Positions 26,408-34,993 of a stretch of 64,000 bases of DNA are shown here, one piece after another. The position numbers and the translations under genes were made by a program. Numbering within the stretch: the stretch's first letter is position 1; every line of letters begins with the position of its first letter. Source of the stretch: Flavipsychrobacter stenotrophus (lineage in GTDB: Bacteria > Bacteroidota > Bacteroidia > Chitinophagales > Chitinophagaceae); assembly GCF_002954265.1 (NCBI RefSeq), contig NZ_PPSL01000001.1, positions 868,001 to 932,000 of the forward strand. The letters are read 5' to 3'. Below the pieces are notes generated by a model that did no database searches, was not told the DNA's origin, and saw only the letters and a list, made by a program, of their open reading frames with translations.

Positions 26408-26432
26408 ACCCTGCCTACCGGCAGGTAGGTTT
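26408..26432. repeat. GC-rich palindromic repeat, copy 2
   Basis: Second copy of the element at 25991-26015, differing in one base (ggtagg for gcagg in the right arm). It lies 26 bases upstream of the terminase-like gene and may serve as its upstream regulatory sequence. Confidence 0.7.
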
Positions 26433-26458
26433 TAACTTTTGACTTAATCAATGATCCT

Positions 26459-27349
26459 ATGGAAAACAACAACGACAAAAAACAAGCCGCACGCAATCTC
26501 TTTCTCCATTCCGACAGAACCCGTGCCGAGATCGCAGATCTTATCGACATCAACAGCAAGACACTCTACCTCTGGATCAAACACGGCCGCTGGGAACAAA
26601 TGAAGACCGCAGCACGCCAAACACCCGCTTCTCTGCTTCAGGATGTGTATGACCACATCGAGGCCATCAATAAAAAAATTAAAGCCCGCGAAGATCGTTG
26701 TCCCACTTACCAGGAAGTGGAAATGCTGCGTAAATTATTCTCATCAACAAAGCATATTCAAAAGCTCAACATCGGCACCTATATCGAAGCCTTTACCGAA
26801 CTGACCTCCTTTATCAACGACCATGACAGCGAGCTAGGCAAGGCTGTAGTCACCCTCACCGACAAATACATAAGAGGCCTGGTTAGCCCGTTCCACCCCA
26901 CAGCATACAAAAATGTATGTGATGTCAAGGATAACCTTGAAGCCCTGGAACAAGAGGAGGAAAGAGACATGGCAGAACTACAGCAGGCAGAAGCGCCTCT
27001 GGCAGATCATGAAGCAAACAAAACAGAAACCAATACAGCCATCATCATCCCGCTTACACCAAACCACGAAACCCAAACCAACAATACTACACTTACGCAC
27101 CTCAAACAAGACACAACAGAACATCCCCAATTGACTCCCCCTAACACGAAAAAGGTCTTAAAAAGTACTCCATCATTCTTCACTCGTCCACCTCTTGTTA
27201 TGCCTCCTGATCACCTCTATTTCCATCTCCGTTATCATATGATCGGGCGTAATCGGGCATTCCTTCATTACATAAGTCACTCAAAATCAACAAATAATCT
27301 AAATTCTATGCCCGATGAAAATTCACAACAAACAGGGCACAGTTGGTGA
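26459..27349 (+). CDS. Orphan terminase-small-subunit-like DNA-binding protein
   Basis: 296 residues. The N-terminal region has a helix-turn-helix (TRAEIADLIDINSKTLYLWIKHGRW) like that of phage terminase small subunits. A predicted helical region follows (~55-150). From ~150 the protein is low complexity, rich in Q, T, N, E and P. The last ~35 residues (MIGRNRAFLHYISHSKSTN...) are encoded by a repeat unit that recurs 260 bases downstream, so they may not be under protein-level selection. No large terminase, portal or other phage gene is nearby; either a phage remnant or a domesticated DNA-binding protein. Confidence 0.7.
   Translation: MENNNDKKQAARNLFLHSDRTRAEIADLIDINSKTLYLWIKHGRWEQMKTAARQTPASLLQDVYDHIEAINKKIKAREDRCPTYQEVEMLRKLFSSTKHIQKLNIGTYIEAFTELTSFINDHDSELGKAVVTLTDKYIRGLVSPFHPTAYKNVCDVKDNLEALEQEEERDMAELQQAEAPLADHEANKTETNTAIIIPLTPNHETQTNNTTLTHLKQDTTEHPQLTPPNTKKVLKSTPSFFTRPPLVMPPDHLYFHLRYHMIGRNRAFLHYISHSKSTNNLNSMPDENSQQTGHSW
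27252..27316. repeat. 65-bp inverted-repeat unit, copy A
   Basis: Ends atcgggcat and atgcccgat are perfect 9-bp inverted repeats separated by 47 bases. The interior is A/T-rich (ttcattacataag ... caaataatct). The unit overlaps the 3' end of the terminase-like gene. A similar 65-bp unit with the same spacing is at 27511-27575, and each has a degenerate extra cgggc copy about 10 bases to its left. Confidence 0.85.
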
Positions 27350-27510
27350 GATCAATTTGACATTTCCCAGAAAGGCCGAGGCAACTATCGCGAGAGTTAG
27401 CGTAGCGCTCTCGTGACGATATGATTTGACGGGTCTCTGACCCGACACAAAACATGCGCACGAAATTCCGACCATATCTTTCGCTCTCCACACTCACTTC
27501 CTCGGGCACG

Positions 27511-27575
27511 ATCGGGCATAGAACTATTTCATAAACCATTCAAAACCAAAAAATAACACAAATTCCATGCCCGAT
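27511..27575. repeat. 65-bp inverted-repeat unit, copy B
   Basis: Same terminal 9-mers (atcgggcat / atgcccgat) and the same 47-base loop length as copy A, with the interior about two-thirds identical (both share the pattern aacaaataa/aaaaaataa then aaatt). The sequence to the right, aaaatt-acaa-aaacag-gca, is also shared, so the homologous unit is about 90-100 bases in each copy. Confidence 0.85.
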
Positions 27576-27692
27576 TAAAATTTACAAGAAACAGAGCATG
27601 CCCCTCTTCTTTTACAAATGAAACTGGCTAATACTGCTTATGTGTCCTACCCCACGAGAATCTTAGATTTCTAAAATTGTCAAATTACCGAA

Positions 27693-27723
27693 TTGCCAAA
27701 TTGACTAATTGAACCTATCTTTG
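27693..27723 (+). promoter_or_regulatory. Candidate dnaX promoter
   Basis: TATCTTTG (27716-27723) fits the -7 consensus TAnnTTTG, with TTG at 27693-27695 exactly 20 bases upstream, within the 17-23 spacing reported for Bacteroidota promoters. It lies 16 bases upstream of the dnaX ATG. Confidence 0.6.
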
Positions 27724-27739
27724 ACATAGACGACAACGA

Positions 27740-29665
27740 ATGAGTGATTATATAGTATCAGCCAGAAAATACCGTCCCCAAACCTTCGATACGGTTGTAG
27801 GACAGGAACATATTACTACCACATTAAAAAATGCCATCCGCAATCAGCATCTGGCACATGCCTACCTGTTTTGCGGACCGCGTGGTGTGGGCAAGACCAC
27901 CTGTGCGCGTATATTGGCGAAAACCATCAATTGCGAAAATCCCACACCCGACATGGAAGCATGCGGCGTGTGCAATACCTGCGTCAGCTTCAGCAACAAT
28001 ACAACGTTCAATGTATTCGAGCTCGATGCCGCCAGTAATAACTCGGTCGATGATATAAGAGAATTGGTGAATCAGGTGCGCTTTGCACCACAGCAGGGCA
28101 AGTATAAGATCTATATCATAGATGAGGTACATATGCTTAGTGCTTCGGCCTTCAATGCCTTCCTGAAGACATTGGAAGAACCACCACCATATGCCATATT
28201 CATACTGGCCACTACCGAAAAACATAAGATACTACCTACCATCCTCAGCCGTTGCCAGATCTTCGATTTCAAACGTATCACTACTACCGATATCGTTGTA
28301 CATCTGCAGGGCATAGCCGTTAAGGAAAGTATGGTAGCGCAGGAAGCAGCGTTGCACATCATCGCCCAGAAAAGCGAAGGCTGCATGCGCGATGCCCTGT
28401 CTATGCTCGATCGTATAGCCAGCTTTACCAATGGCATGCTCACCTACAATGGCACCATGGAGCACCTCAACCTGCTCGATGCCGACTTCTACTTCGGACT
28501 GACCGATAATATCCTGAGTCAGGATGTAGCGGGTACTTTGTTGATGCTGGATAGAGCCATGGAAAAAGGTTTTGAAGGAGATGTGGTCATCAACGGAACG
28601 GCAGAACATTTCCGCAATCTGCTCTTGTGCAAAGACATGCGCATGGCTAAGTTGCTCGATGTGCCTAACGATCACAAACCTGTCTTTTATGAAAAAGCCA
28701 ACCAGGCACCTGCGTCATTCTTATTATCATCACTCAATGTGCTCAACCAGTGCGAACTGGAGTATAAGACCACTAATAACAAGCGTCTGCATGTAGAAAT
28801 GTGCCTGATAAGGCTCTGCTATGTGCTCCACGCTGTAGATGGACAGACTGCAAACCTGGTGGCCGATAGCGCTGATGTAAAAAAAAACTCTAGTCCAATA
28901 GCTGCAACCTCGGTTGCAGTACCCAATATCGCATACCAGGCACCTGTTGTAGTTGCAAAACCTGTCCCTGCACCTTTCATGGAGAGCCAGCCTAACCATG
29001 CAGCGCAGGTAATGGTAAGCGAGCCTGCACAAGTATACCAACAGCCAGCGGCAGCAAAAGTTGTAAGCGAAATTGTACCGGAACCGTCAGCGAATATTCC
29101 AAACACCGCACCCGCTCCCCAGACTCCGCTCTCATCTTCTGCTCCCGCTCACCAGACTCCGCCCTCACCTTCTGCTCCTGCTCCCCGCACTTCGCCTCCT
29201 TCTTCCGGTGGCGGCAAAAGGTTGAGCATGAGCTTGCTCGACGACATGGACGACATGCTGGACAAAATTGAGACCCGCACTACCCCACTAACGTTGGACG
29301 AGTGCAACCAGCTTTTTGAAGAATATAAACAATACTTATTATCCGAAAGTAAAGGAACGGTACATGCCCAGTTCATGCAAATGAAACTGGAATTCTATCC
29401 TCCCGATGAGATCAAGATCGTATCTCCGGTGCAGTTGGCCGACATGTATGCCAAAGAATCGCGCAGCGCCTTGCTCGACTACTATAGAGATAAGACCAAA
29501 ATTCTGGTCCGTATTACTACAGAACTTAGGGAAGACGATGCGGCAAAAGCAGAACAGAGAAAGAACACAGTACTCAGCAAGCAGGAAATGTACGAAGCCA
29601 TGGCAATGAAAAACCCCTACGTTGCCCGGCTTAAAGAATCGCTGAATATGCAGATTGAGTACTAA
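27740..29665 (+). CDS. dnaX: DNA polymerase III subunit gamma/tau
   Basis: 641 residues. Clamp-loader AAA+ domain with Walker A CGPRGVGKTT (45-54), zinc cysteines C65, C75, C78 and C81, Walker B IYIIDEVHM, and the SRC motif (ILSRCQIFDF). After ~385 there is a long Ala/Pro/Ser linker containing three 11-residue tandem repeats (APAPQTPLSSS, APAHQTPPSPS, APAPRTSPPSS), then a charged helical C-terminal tau-like region (LDDMDDMLDKIE...). It loads the DnaN clamp at the replication fork. No frameshift slippage site for gamma production was noticed. Confidence 0.97.
   Translation: MSDYIVSARKYRPQTFDTVVGQEHITTTLKNAIRNQHLAHAYLFCGPRGVGKTTCARILAKTINCENPTPDMEACGVCNTCVSFSNNTTFNVFELDAASNNSVDDIRELVNQVRFAPQQGKYKIYIIDEVHMLSASAFNAFLKTLEEPPPYAIFILATTEKHKILPTILSRCQIFDFKRITTTDIVVHLQGIAVKESMVAQEAALHIIAQKSEGCMRDALSMLDRIASFTNGMLTYNGTMEHLNLLDADFYFGLTDNILSQDVAGTLLMLDRAMEKGFEGDVVINGTAEHFRNLLLCKDMRMAKLLDVPNDHKPVFYEKANQAPASFLLSSLNVLNQCELEYKTTNNKRLHVEMCLIRLCYVLHAVDGQTANLVADSADVKKNSSPIAATSVAVPNIAYQAPVVVAKPVPAPFMESQPNHAAQVMVSEPAQVYQQPAAAKVVSEIVPEPSANIPNTAPAPQTPLSSSAPAHQTPPSPSAPAPRTSPPSSGGGKRLSMSLLDDMDDMLDKIETRTTPLTLDECNQLFEEYKQYLLSESKGTVHAQFMQMKLEFYPPDEIKIVSPVQLADMYAKESRSALLDYYRDKTKILVRITTELREDDAAKAEQRKNTVLSKQEMYEAMAMKNPYVARLKESLNMQIEY
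29108..29206 (+). repeat. Three 33-bp tandem repeats in the dnaX linker
   Basis: Units at 29108-29140, 29141-29173 and 29174-29206 encode 11-residue Ala/Pro/Ser segments. They sit in the flexible linker between the clamp-loader core and the tau domain, where length can vary freely. Confidence 0.85.
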
Positions 29666-29667
29666 TA

Positions 29668-29745
29668 AAAATGAATGTTCGTAGAGAAGCCAATACAATT
29701 ACAATAAAATGAATGTTCGTAGAGACGCAAGATTTTGCTTCTCCA
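29668..29745. repeat. Short direct repeats and imperfect hairpin after dnaX
   Basis: The 20-mer aaaatgaatgttcgtagaga is found at 29668-29687 and 29706-29725. The second copy continues as cgcaagattttgcttctc, an imperfect hairpin gagacgcaa / ttgcttctc. This resembles a widespread Bacteroidota intergenic hairpin family with a cgtagagacgcaa core (from memory) and may terminate dnaX. Confidence 0.6.
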
Positions 29746-29867
29746 CTGCGACTGGGTTAATAACACCAAAACCACCTCAAATAACACAATAAAAACATTC
29801 GACCTATTAAAATATACACAGATTTCACGAACTCTGAAAATTACATAACTAATCGACCGAGTTTAAT

Positions 29868-29875
29868 TACTTTTG
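29868..29875 (+). promoter_or_regulatory. Candidate -7 promoter element of pdhC
   Basis: TACTTTTG matches TAnnTTTG and lies 25 bases upstream of the pdhC ATG. No -33 TTG is obvious. Confidence 0.45.
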
Positions 29876-29900
29876 ACTTCTAAAAATACAATACAATATT

Positions 29901-31727
29901 ATGGCGGAAGCAATACGTATGCCGTTGCTGAGTGATACAATGAAGGAAGGCGTTATAGCCGAGTGGCACAAAAAAGTGGGTGATGAAGTAAAAGCCGATG
30001 ATGTAATAGCTAATGTGGAGACCGACAAGGCCACCATGGAAGTAACTCCTTACGTTGACGGTACTCTGTTATATATAGCTGTAGACAAAGGACAGGGTGT
30101 ACCTATTAATGGCATTATGGCTATCATTGGCAAACCGGGCGAAGATTTTCAGTCTATCATTGACAATGAAAAGAAAGCTACACCGGCTGCTGCGCCCGCA
30201 CAACCTGCACCGGCTGCTGCCCCAGCACAAGCAAATGCAGCACCTGCAGCTCCCGTAGCGGAACAACCTGCTGCACCACAGGCCAATGTTGCTCCGGCCG
30301 CACCTGTAGCAGAAGCTACGCCTGCTGCAGCTCCAAACCCAGGCGATGCTAACGCAACAGTAGTTCGTATGCCACTGCTGAGTGATACCATGAAAGAAGG
30401 TAAGATAGTAGCTTGGCACAAACAGGTAGGCGATGTTGTAAAAGGCGATGACGCCATTGCCGATGTAGAAACCGACAAGGCGACTATGGAAGTAATGCCT
30501 TATGCCGATGGTGTTCTCTTATACATAGGTGTAAAAGAAGGCGACGCCGCTAAGATCAACGATATTATAGCAATAGTAGGTAAGGCCGGTACAGATGTAA
30601 CTCCTTACCTCGATAAGCCAGGTGGTGCGCCTTCTGCTGCACCACAGCAACAAACACCTGCCCAGCCAGCGCAACAAAATGCCATGCCGGCTGCACCCGT
30701 TGCGGCTCCGGCAGTTCAGCCTGCTGCACCAGCCCAGCCTGTCATGGCGAGTGGAGTTCACCCTGAGTCTGCCGAAGGGTCGAAGCACGATAATGCAGGT
30801 GGACGTGTAATAGCATCTCCGCTGGCTAAGAAACTGGCATCAGATAAAGGAATAGATATTCAACAGCTTGTAGGTAGTGGCGACAATGGCCGCATCATCA
30901 AGCGCGATATAGATACATTTAAAGCACCTGCTGCACAGCAAGCCCAGCCTGTCGTGGCGAGCTCGTCGAACCAGGCTCAACCCGCCCAGGCAGCGCAAGC
31001 GCCTAAAGCAAGTGCAGCACCATTTGTTCCTGCAGTTCAGGGTACAGAAGGCCATACCGACACTCCGGTGTCTCAGATGCGCCGCATTATTGCACAGCGC
31101 CTCGCAGAAAGCAAGTTCAGTGCGCCGCATTTCTACCTGCGCATGAGTATCACTATGGATAAGGCTATCGAAGCCCGCAAAGCCATCAACGATGTGTCTC
31201 CGGTTAAAGTGTCTTTCAATGACCTGATCATTAAAGCATGTGCTATGGCACTGCGCAAACATCCGGCTGTCAACAGCTCATGGATGGGCGATTTCATCCG
31301 CCAGAACCACCATATCAACATCGGTACAGCCGTAGCAGTAGAAGAAGGTTTGATCGTTCCGGTTATTAAGTTTGCAGACCAGAAGACTTTATCTCAGATC
31401 TCTGAAGAAGCCAACGTACTAATCGAAAAGGCCCGTACCAAAAAGATACAGCCGCAGGAATTTACAGGCAATACCTTTACAATATCTAACCTGGGAATGA
31501 TGGATATGGACGAATTCACGGCCATCATCAATCCACCTGATGCATGTATATTGGCAGTAGGTAAGATTGCCCCTACCCCGGTTGTAGAAAATAACCAGGT
31601 TGTTATCAGGCAGATATTGAAACTTACCCTCAGCTGCGACCACCGTGTAGTAGATGGCGCTGTAGGTGCACGTTTCATGCAGACATTGAAATCACATTTA
31701 GAGAATCCGGTTACCATGTTGGTATAA
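29901..31727 (+). CDS. pdhC: Pyruvate dehydrogenase complex E2, dihydrolipoamide acetyltransferase with two lipoyl domains
   Basis: 608 residues. Lipoyl domain 1 (~1-78; K43 in ETDKATMEV) and lipoyl domain 2 (~153-230; K193) are joined by Ala/Pro linkers, then the peripheral subunit-binding domain (~297-335; IASPLAKKLASDKGIDI) and the catalytic domain with the CDHRVVDG motif (H581, D585). It transfers acetyl groups to CoA and forms the core of the complex. The linkers at residues ~280-295 (PVMASGVHPESAEGSK) and ~350-359 are encoded by sequence like dispersed intergenic repeats. The E1 and E3 genes are not in this window. Confidence 0.95.
   Translation: MAEAIRMPLLSDTMKEGVIAEWHKKVGDEVKADDVIANVETDKATMEVTPYVDGTLLYIAVDKGQGVPINGIMAIIGKPGEDFQSIIDNEKKATPAAAPAQPAPAAAPAQANAAPAAPVAEQPAAPQANVAPAAPVAEATPAAAPNPGDANATVVRMPLLSDTMKEGKIVAWHKQVGDVVKGDDAIADVETDKATMEVMPYADGVLLYIGVKEGDAAKINDIIAIVGKAGTDVTPYLDKPGGAPSAAPQQQTPAQPAQQNAMPAAPVAAPAVQPAAPAQPVMASGVHPESAEGSKHDNAGGRVIASPLAKKLASDKGIDIQQLVGSGDNGRIIKRDIDTFKAPAAQQAQPVVASSSNQAQPAQAAQAPKASAAPFVPAVQGTEGHTDTPVSQMRRIIAQRLAESKFSAPHFYLRMSITMDKAIEARKAINDVSPVKVSFNDLIIKACAMALRKHPAVNSSWMGDFIRQNHHINIGTAVAVEEGLIVPVIKFADQKTLSQISEEANVLIEKARTKKIQPQEFTGNTFTISNLGMMDMDEFTAIINPPDACILAVGKIAPTPVVENNQVVIRQILKLTLSCDHRVVDGAVGARFMQTLKSHLENPVTMLV
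30738..30784 (+). repeat. In-frame dispersed-repeat-like insert in the pdhC linker
   Basis: The 47 bases contain tggcgag, then ttcaccctgag...aagggtcgaa, an imperfect inverted repeat. They encode PVMASGVHPESAEGSK, unlike the Ala/Pro/Gln composition around it. A related insert with a shared 21-base left part (one mismatch) is at 30948-30973. The pattern resembles Bacteroidota intergenic repeats with the core 'tggcgag...tcgaa' (recalled, not searched). Confidence 0.6.
30948..30973 (+). repeat. Second repeat-like insert in the pdhC linker
   Basis: cctgtcgtggcgag is followed by ctcgtcgaacca and encodes PVVASSSNQ. Its left part matches 30738-30751 at 13 of 14 positions, and the shared preceding agcccag extends the match to 21 bases. 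Confidence 0.55.
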
Positions 31728-31817
31728 GGAACACAATATTTAATTTGACAATAAAACACACCAAAGTGAAAAGCGGCTATACAATAGGATAACTGCTTTT
31801 CACTTTTGGCTTATTAG

Positions 31818-32588
31818 ATGGAAAGAAAAAACAGACCGGCCGTAAAATCATTACCCCTCCTTATAGGGCGTAAACCCATCATGGAAGCGTTGGAATCAGG
31901 CGCAGCCATGGAGAAGATATTTATGCTCCGCAGCGCCACCGGACCCGAGATCAATACGATCAAGACCCTGGCTCGTAACCTCAATATACCTGTTAGCCAG
32001 GTGCCGGTAGAAAAGCTGGATAACCTTACTAAATCTCAACACCAGGGCGTGGTAGCATGGGCGTCATTGCTTAACTATATAGACCTACAGGCGGGCATAT
32101 CACACATCGTGGAGCAGGGTCAGACACCTCTGTTCGTCTTGCTTGATGGCATTACCGACGTACGTAATGTGGGTGCAATAGCCCGCAGTGCATTATGCTG
32201 CGGTGCACAGGCGTTGATACTACCTACTTCACATGCAGCATCACTCACCGAAGAGGCCGTAAAGGCATCAGCAGGAGCACTGCACAAAATACTATTGTGC
32301 CGCATACCTTCTGTGCCACAAGCTGTTGATGTACTCAAGCTGAACGGCATTCAGATACTGGGAACACAGATGAAGGGAAGTGTACCGGTTTATGATGCCG
32401 ACATGACTATACCATCATGTATCGTTATGGGTGCCGAAGACACTGGTATCAGTAAAGACGTTTTAAAACGTGCCGATGTATTGATCCGTATCCCCATGGT
32501 TACCGCCTTCGATTCTCTGAATGTTTCAGTAGCTACGGGTATGATCCTCTATGAAGCTGCCAAACAGCGGATACTGGAGCATAAATAA
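31818..32588 (+). CDS. rlmB: 23S rRNA 2'-O-ribose methyltransferase, RlmB/TrmH family
   Basis: 256 residues. An N-terminal substrate-binding domain (LLIGRKPIMEALESG) is followed by the SpoU knot domain: motif 1 DGITDVRNVGAIARSA, motif 2 IVMGAEDTGISKDVLKRAD, motif 3 DSLNVSVATGMILYEAAKQR. This matches 23S rRNA (guanosine-2251) methyltransferases, with RlmB the best guess over TrmH because of the N-terminal domain. The gene follows pdhC by 90 bases, likely as a separate unit or loose operon. Confidence 0.9.
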   Translation: MERKNRPAVKSLPLLIGRKPIMEALESGAAMEKIFMLRSATGPEINTIKTLARNLNIPVSQVPVEKLDNLTKSQHQGVVAWASLLNYIDLQAGISHIVEQGQTPLFVLLDGITDVRNVGAIARSALCCGAQALILPTSHAASLTEEAVKASAGALHKILLCRIPSVPQAVDVLKLNGIQILGTQMKGSVPVYDADMTIPSCIVMGAEDTGISKDVLKRADVLIRIPMVTAFDSLNVSVATGMILYEAAKQRILEHK

Positions 32589-32691
32589 CATTTTCGTAAT
32601 AATAGCTCTTACATATACGGCAAAAAGAAAGTATGATGCAATAATAGTCCATATTATTTGGCTTTTCTTGCTAAACGATGATAGATGCCTG

Positions 32692-32722
32692 TTGATTAAT
32701 AGGCAATGGTTTGCTAATTTTG
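32692..32722 (+). promoter_or_regulatory. Candidate odhB promoter
   Basis: TAATTTTG (32715-32722) fits TAnnTTTG, and TTG at 32692-32694 lies 20 bases upstream, the same spacing as at dnaX. The -7 element is 24 bases before the ATG at 32747. Confidence 0.5.
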
Positions 32723-32746
32723 CATTTCGTAAATAATAGTTTTCTC

Positions 32747-33967
32747 ATGATAGAAATTAAAGTTCCTACAGTAGGTGAATCAATAAGTGAAGTTACCCTT
32801 GTCAAATGGCTGAAAAAGGAAGGGGATTATGCAAACAGAGATGAAGTATTATGTGAACTGGAATCTGAGAAAGCTACTTTCGAACTGACCGCAGAACAAG
32901 CAGGCACCCTGCATATTGTTGCAGAAGAAAACGCTACTCTAAAAATTGGCGATCTTGCCTGCACCATAGATGAGACCGCTGCTAAACCAGCAGGCGCTCC
33001 TGCGGCAGGGGCACCAGCTGCTGCCCCTGCCGCTCCAAAAGCTGAAAAAGCTGCTGAAGCACCTAAGGCCGCACCGCAGTCAGATGTAAAAGCTTCACCG
33101 GTAGCTAATGCTATTATGAGCGACAAGCAGGTAAATGCTGCTGACGTTAAGGGATCAGGCGCACAAGGCAGGATCATGAAGCAGGATGTATTGGAAGCTA
33201 TAAACAATGCCGGCAAACGTGGTGGTGCTGCTGCTTTCACCCGCGAGGACAAGGTTCAGAAAATGAGCAACCTGCGCAAGACCATCAGCCGCAGATTAGT
33301 AGAAGCTAAGAACAGCACTGCAATGCTTACTACCTTCAATGAAGTGGATATGACCCGCATCATGGAAGTACGTAAGTTGTATAAAGATTCTTTCAAAGAA
33401 TCTCACGGTGTGAACCTGGGCTTTATGTCTTTCTTCACAAGAGCGTGCAGCATGGCCCTGTTAGAGTGGCCTGCAGTTAATGCCTACATTGATGGCGATT
33501 CATTGATCTACCACGACTACTGCGATATTTCTATAGCTGTTTCAGCGCCAAAGGGCCTCGTAGTTCCTGTTATCAGGAATGCAGAAAGCCTGAGTATGGC
33601 CGGTATAGAGCAGAAAGTTGTAGAACTGGCAAAGAAGGCACGCGACAACAAATTAACTCCCGATGAGATGGCTGGTGGTACATTTACGATCACCAATGGT
33701 GGTGTGTTTGGCTCGCTGATGTCTACACCTATCATCAATATCCCACAGTCTGCTATTCTCGGTATGCATAAGATCCAGGATCGCCCAATGGCCATCAACG
33801 GCAAAGTAGAGATCCGCCCTATGATGTACCTGGCACTTAGCTATGACCACCGCATCATCGATGGCCGTGAGTCTGTAGGCTTCCTGGTAAGAGTTAAAGA
33901 ATTGTTGGAAAACCCTGAGCTGATGCTTATCGGTAAAGATCCCGTTAAGGCGCTGTTGGAACTGTAA
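32747..33967 (+). CDS. sucB: 2-oxoglutarate dehydrogenase complex E2, dihydrolipoamide succinyltransferase
   Basis: 406 residues from the ATG at 32747; this start is chosen because [15 protein letters not shown] is the family N terminus, whereas the ORF extends upstream to 32711 through promoter sequence. A single lipoyl domain has K42 in ESEKATFEL. After an Ala/Pro linker come the E3-binding domain ([20 protein letters not shown]) and the catalytic domain with [10 protein letters not shown]. It produces succinyl-CoA in the TCA cycle. One lipoyl domain and the GESISEV signature separate it from the pyruvate dehydrogenase E2 at 29901. The E1 gene (sucA) is not adjacent. Confidence 0.95.
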   Translation: MIEIKVPTVGESISEVTLVKWLKKEGDYANRDEVLCELESEKATFELTAEQAGTLHIVAEENATLKIGDLACTIDETAAKPAGAPAAGAPAAAPAAPKAEKAAEAPKAAPQSDVKASPVANAIMSDKQVNAADVKGSGAQGRIMKQDVLEAINNAGKRGGAAAFTREDKVQKMSNLRKTISRRLVEAKNSTAMLTTFNEVDMTRIMEVRKLYKDSFKESHGVNLGFMSFFTRACSMALLEWPAVNAYIDGDSLIYHDYCDISIAVSAPKGLVVPVIRNAESLSMAGIEQKVVELAKKARDNKLTPDEMAGGTFTITNGGVFGSLMSTPIINIPQSAILGMHKIQDRPMAINGKVEIRPMMYLALSYDHRIIDGRESVGFLVRVKELLENPELMLIGKDPVKALLEL

Positions 33968-33990
33968 TTATCAACTCCTTTATAAGCAAA

Positions 33991-34023
33991 TAAGGCATCT
34001 CAAACGAGGTGCCCTATTTTTTT
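33991..34023 (+). terminator. Rho-independent terminator of sucB
   Basis: Imperfect stem aaggcatctc / gaggtgccct (G-T pairs allowed) followed by a run of T, 24 bases after the stop codon. Confidence 0.7.
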
Positions 34024-34090
34024 GTGTGTCTCTCTGGTAGAACGCACAAACCACTGCGAGAAAATCTACATTATCTGATTTATATGTTTG

Positions 34091-34741
34091 TTACTGCACC
34101 GGCTTAGGCTTAGATTTAACCATCTGGTCTACCCGCACCCACTCTTTCATGGTATGGTCATACTGCTTGATAGCCTTGGCGGGATTGCCGGCTACCACTG
34201 TATAATCGGGCACATCTTTAGTTACTACCGCCCCTGCCGCTATTACGCAGTGCTTTCCTATAGTTACTCCTGCTGTCAGTATAGCATTAGCTGCTACCCA
34301 GCAGTCATCACCCACCGTTATCTGGGCTACAGTAACCTTCTGTTCGTGTATAGGTAAGTTAATATCTTTATACTCATGGTTAAGGCCACTGGCAACTATG
34401 TTTTGGGCAAATATCACATTGTTACCAATGGATATTGGTCCTATCAGCACGTTGCTCATACCAATAAGCGTATTACTACCTATTATCACATCTCCAACGC
34501 CATTATTTACGGTAGAAAAATCTTCAATAACAGATCCCTTACCCAGCATGAATTTATTAAAAGGTACCACGTCTATACGCGTATTGAAGCGAATGGTAGA
34601 ACCTGCCCCCCGCTTATGAATGAACCGGTTAAGAAACAGTTTCACCCATAGCCTTGGCCTTGCCTCCCCCTTTGGGATCAACATGCGATGAACCATATTC
34701 TTTAGCTTCGGGTTACCTTTTATCTTATCTGCAATAGACAT
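34091..34741 (-). CDS. Hexapeptide-repeat acyltransferase (left-handed beta-helix)
   Basis: 216 residues. Imperfect hexapeptide repeats run through the middle and end: IIGSNTLIGMSNVLIGPISIGNNV and TVGDDCWVAANAILTAGVTIG, finishing in VAGNPAKAIKQYD. A conserved catalytic-type histidine is in SGLNHEYKDI. Family members O-acetylate sugars with acetyl-CoA. Because the gene is at the edge of the exopolysaccharide locus, divergent from its first gene, it may decorate the polymer, but this is inference. Confidence 0.85.
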   Translation of the reverse strand: MSIADKIKGNPKLKNMVHRMLIPKGEARPRLWVKLFLNRFIHKRGAGSTIRFNTRIDVVPFNKFMLGKGSVIEDFSTVNNGVGDVIIGSNTLIGMSNVLIGPISIGNNVIFAQNIVASGLNHEYKDINLPIHEQKVTVAQITVGDDCWVAANAILTAGVTIGKHCVIAAGAVVTKDVPDYTVVAGNPAKAIKQYDHTMKEWVRVDQMVKSKPKPVQ

Positions 34742-34993
34742 ATTTTCTTTTGGGTTAGTGAAACAAACCGTAATTCGATAGCGAACGTATGTTACTTACC
34801 TGTAAAACTAAATACATTTGCTCAAACATTAAATAAGTAGGTGAAAATTAAGGTCTATTTCTTAAATTTGAAGCTATTTATAACAATGAGGATTATTTTA
34901 TAATTATAATTTAATTCGCTCTATTTGTGTAGCTGGTTAATTGTGACCAACTTTAAGTGTTTTTTGATTTCATAAATCTACCGACAATACTAA
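34742..34993. other. Divergent intergenic region of the exopolysaccharide locus
   Basis: A 252-base region between the acyltransferase and the TolC-like gene. It is AT-rich and likely holds both promoters, but I see no full consensus element and no gene. Confidence 0.4.

Larger units (their letters stand above)
25892..26458. other. Gene-free, palindrome-dense intergenic region
   Basis: About 570 bases with no credible gene. It holds an 18-bp perfect palindrome (25943-25960), two GC-rich copies of a short repeat (25991 and 26408), a GTAA-tetraloop hairpin (26020-26035), a 14-bp stem-loop (26053-26085), a perfect 10-bp palindrome beside a DnaA-box match (26231-26249) and a nested GTACC element (26261-26311). 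The density of inverted repeats is far above that of any other gap in this window. Confidence 0.8.
27350..27739. other. Gene-free region between the terminase-like gene and dnaX
   Basis: About 390 bases. It contains two stem-loops: tatcg-cgagag / ctctcg-tga-cgata (27386-27421) and cgggt-ctctg-acccg (27430-27444); the second 65-bp inverted-repeat unit (27511-27575); and the dnaX promoter region. No gene was found. Confidence 0.7.

Noticed and set aside
29824-31262. Long minus-strand frames antisense to pdhC
   Set aside because: They arise from Ala/Pro codon bias and encode Cys/Arg/Ser-rich products, typical of GC-skewed shadow frames.
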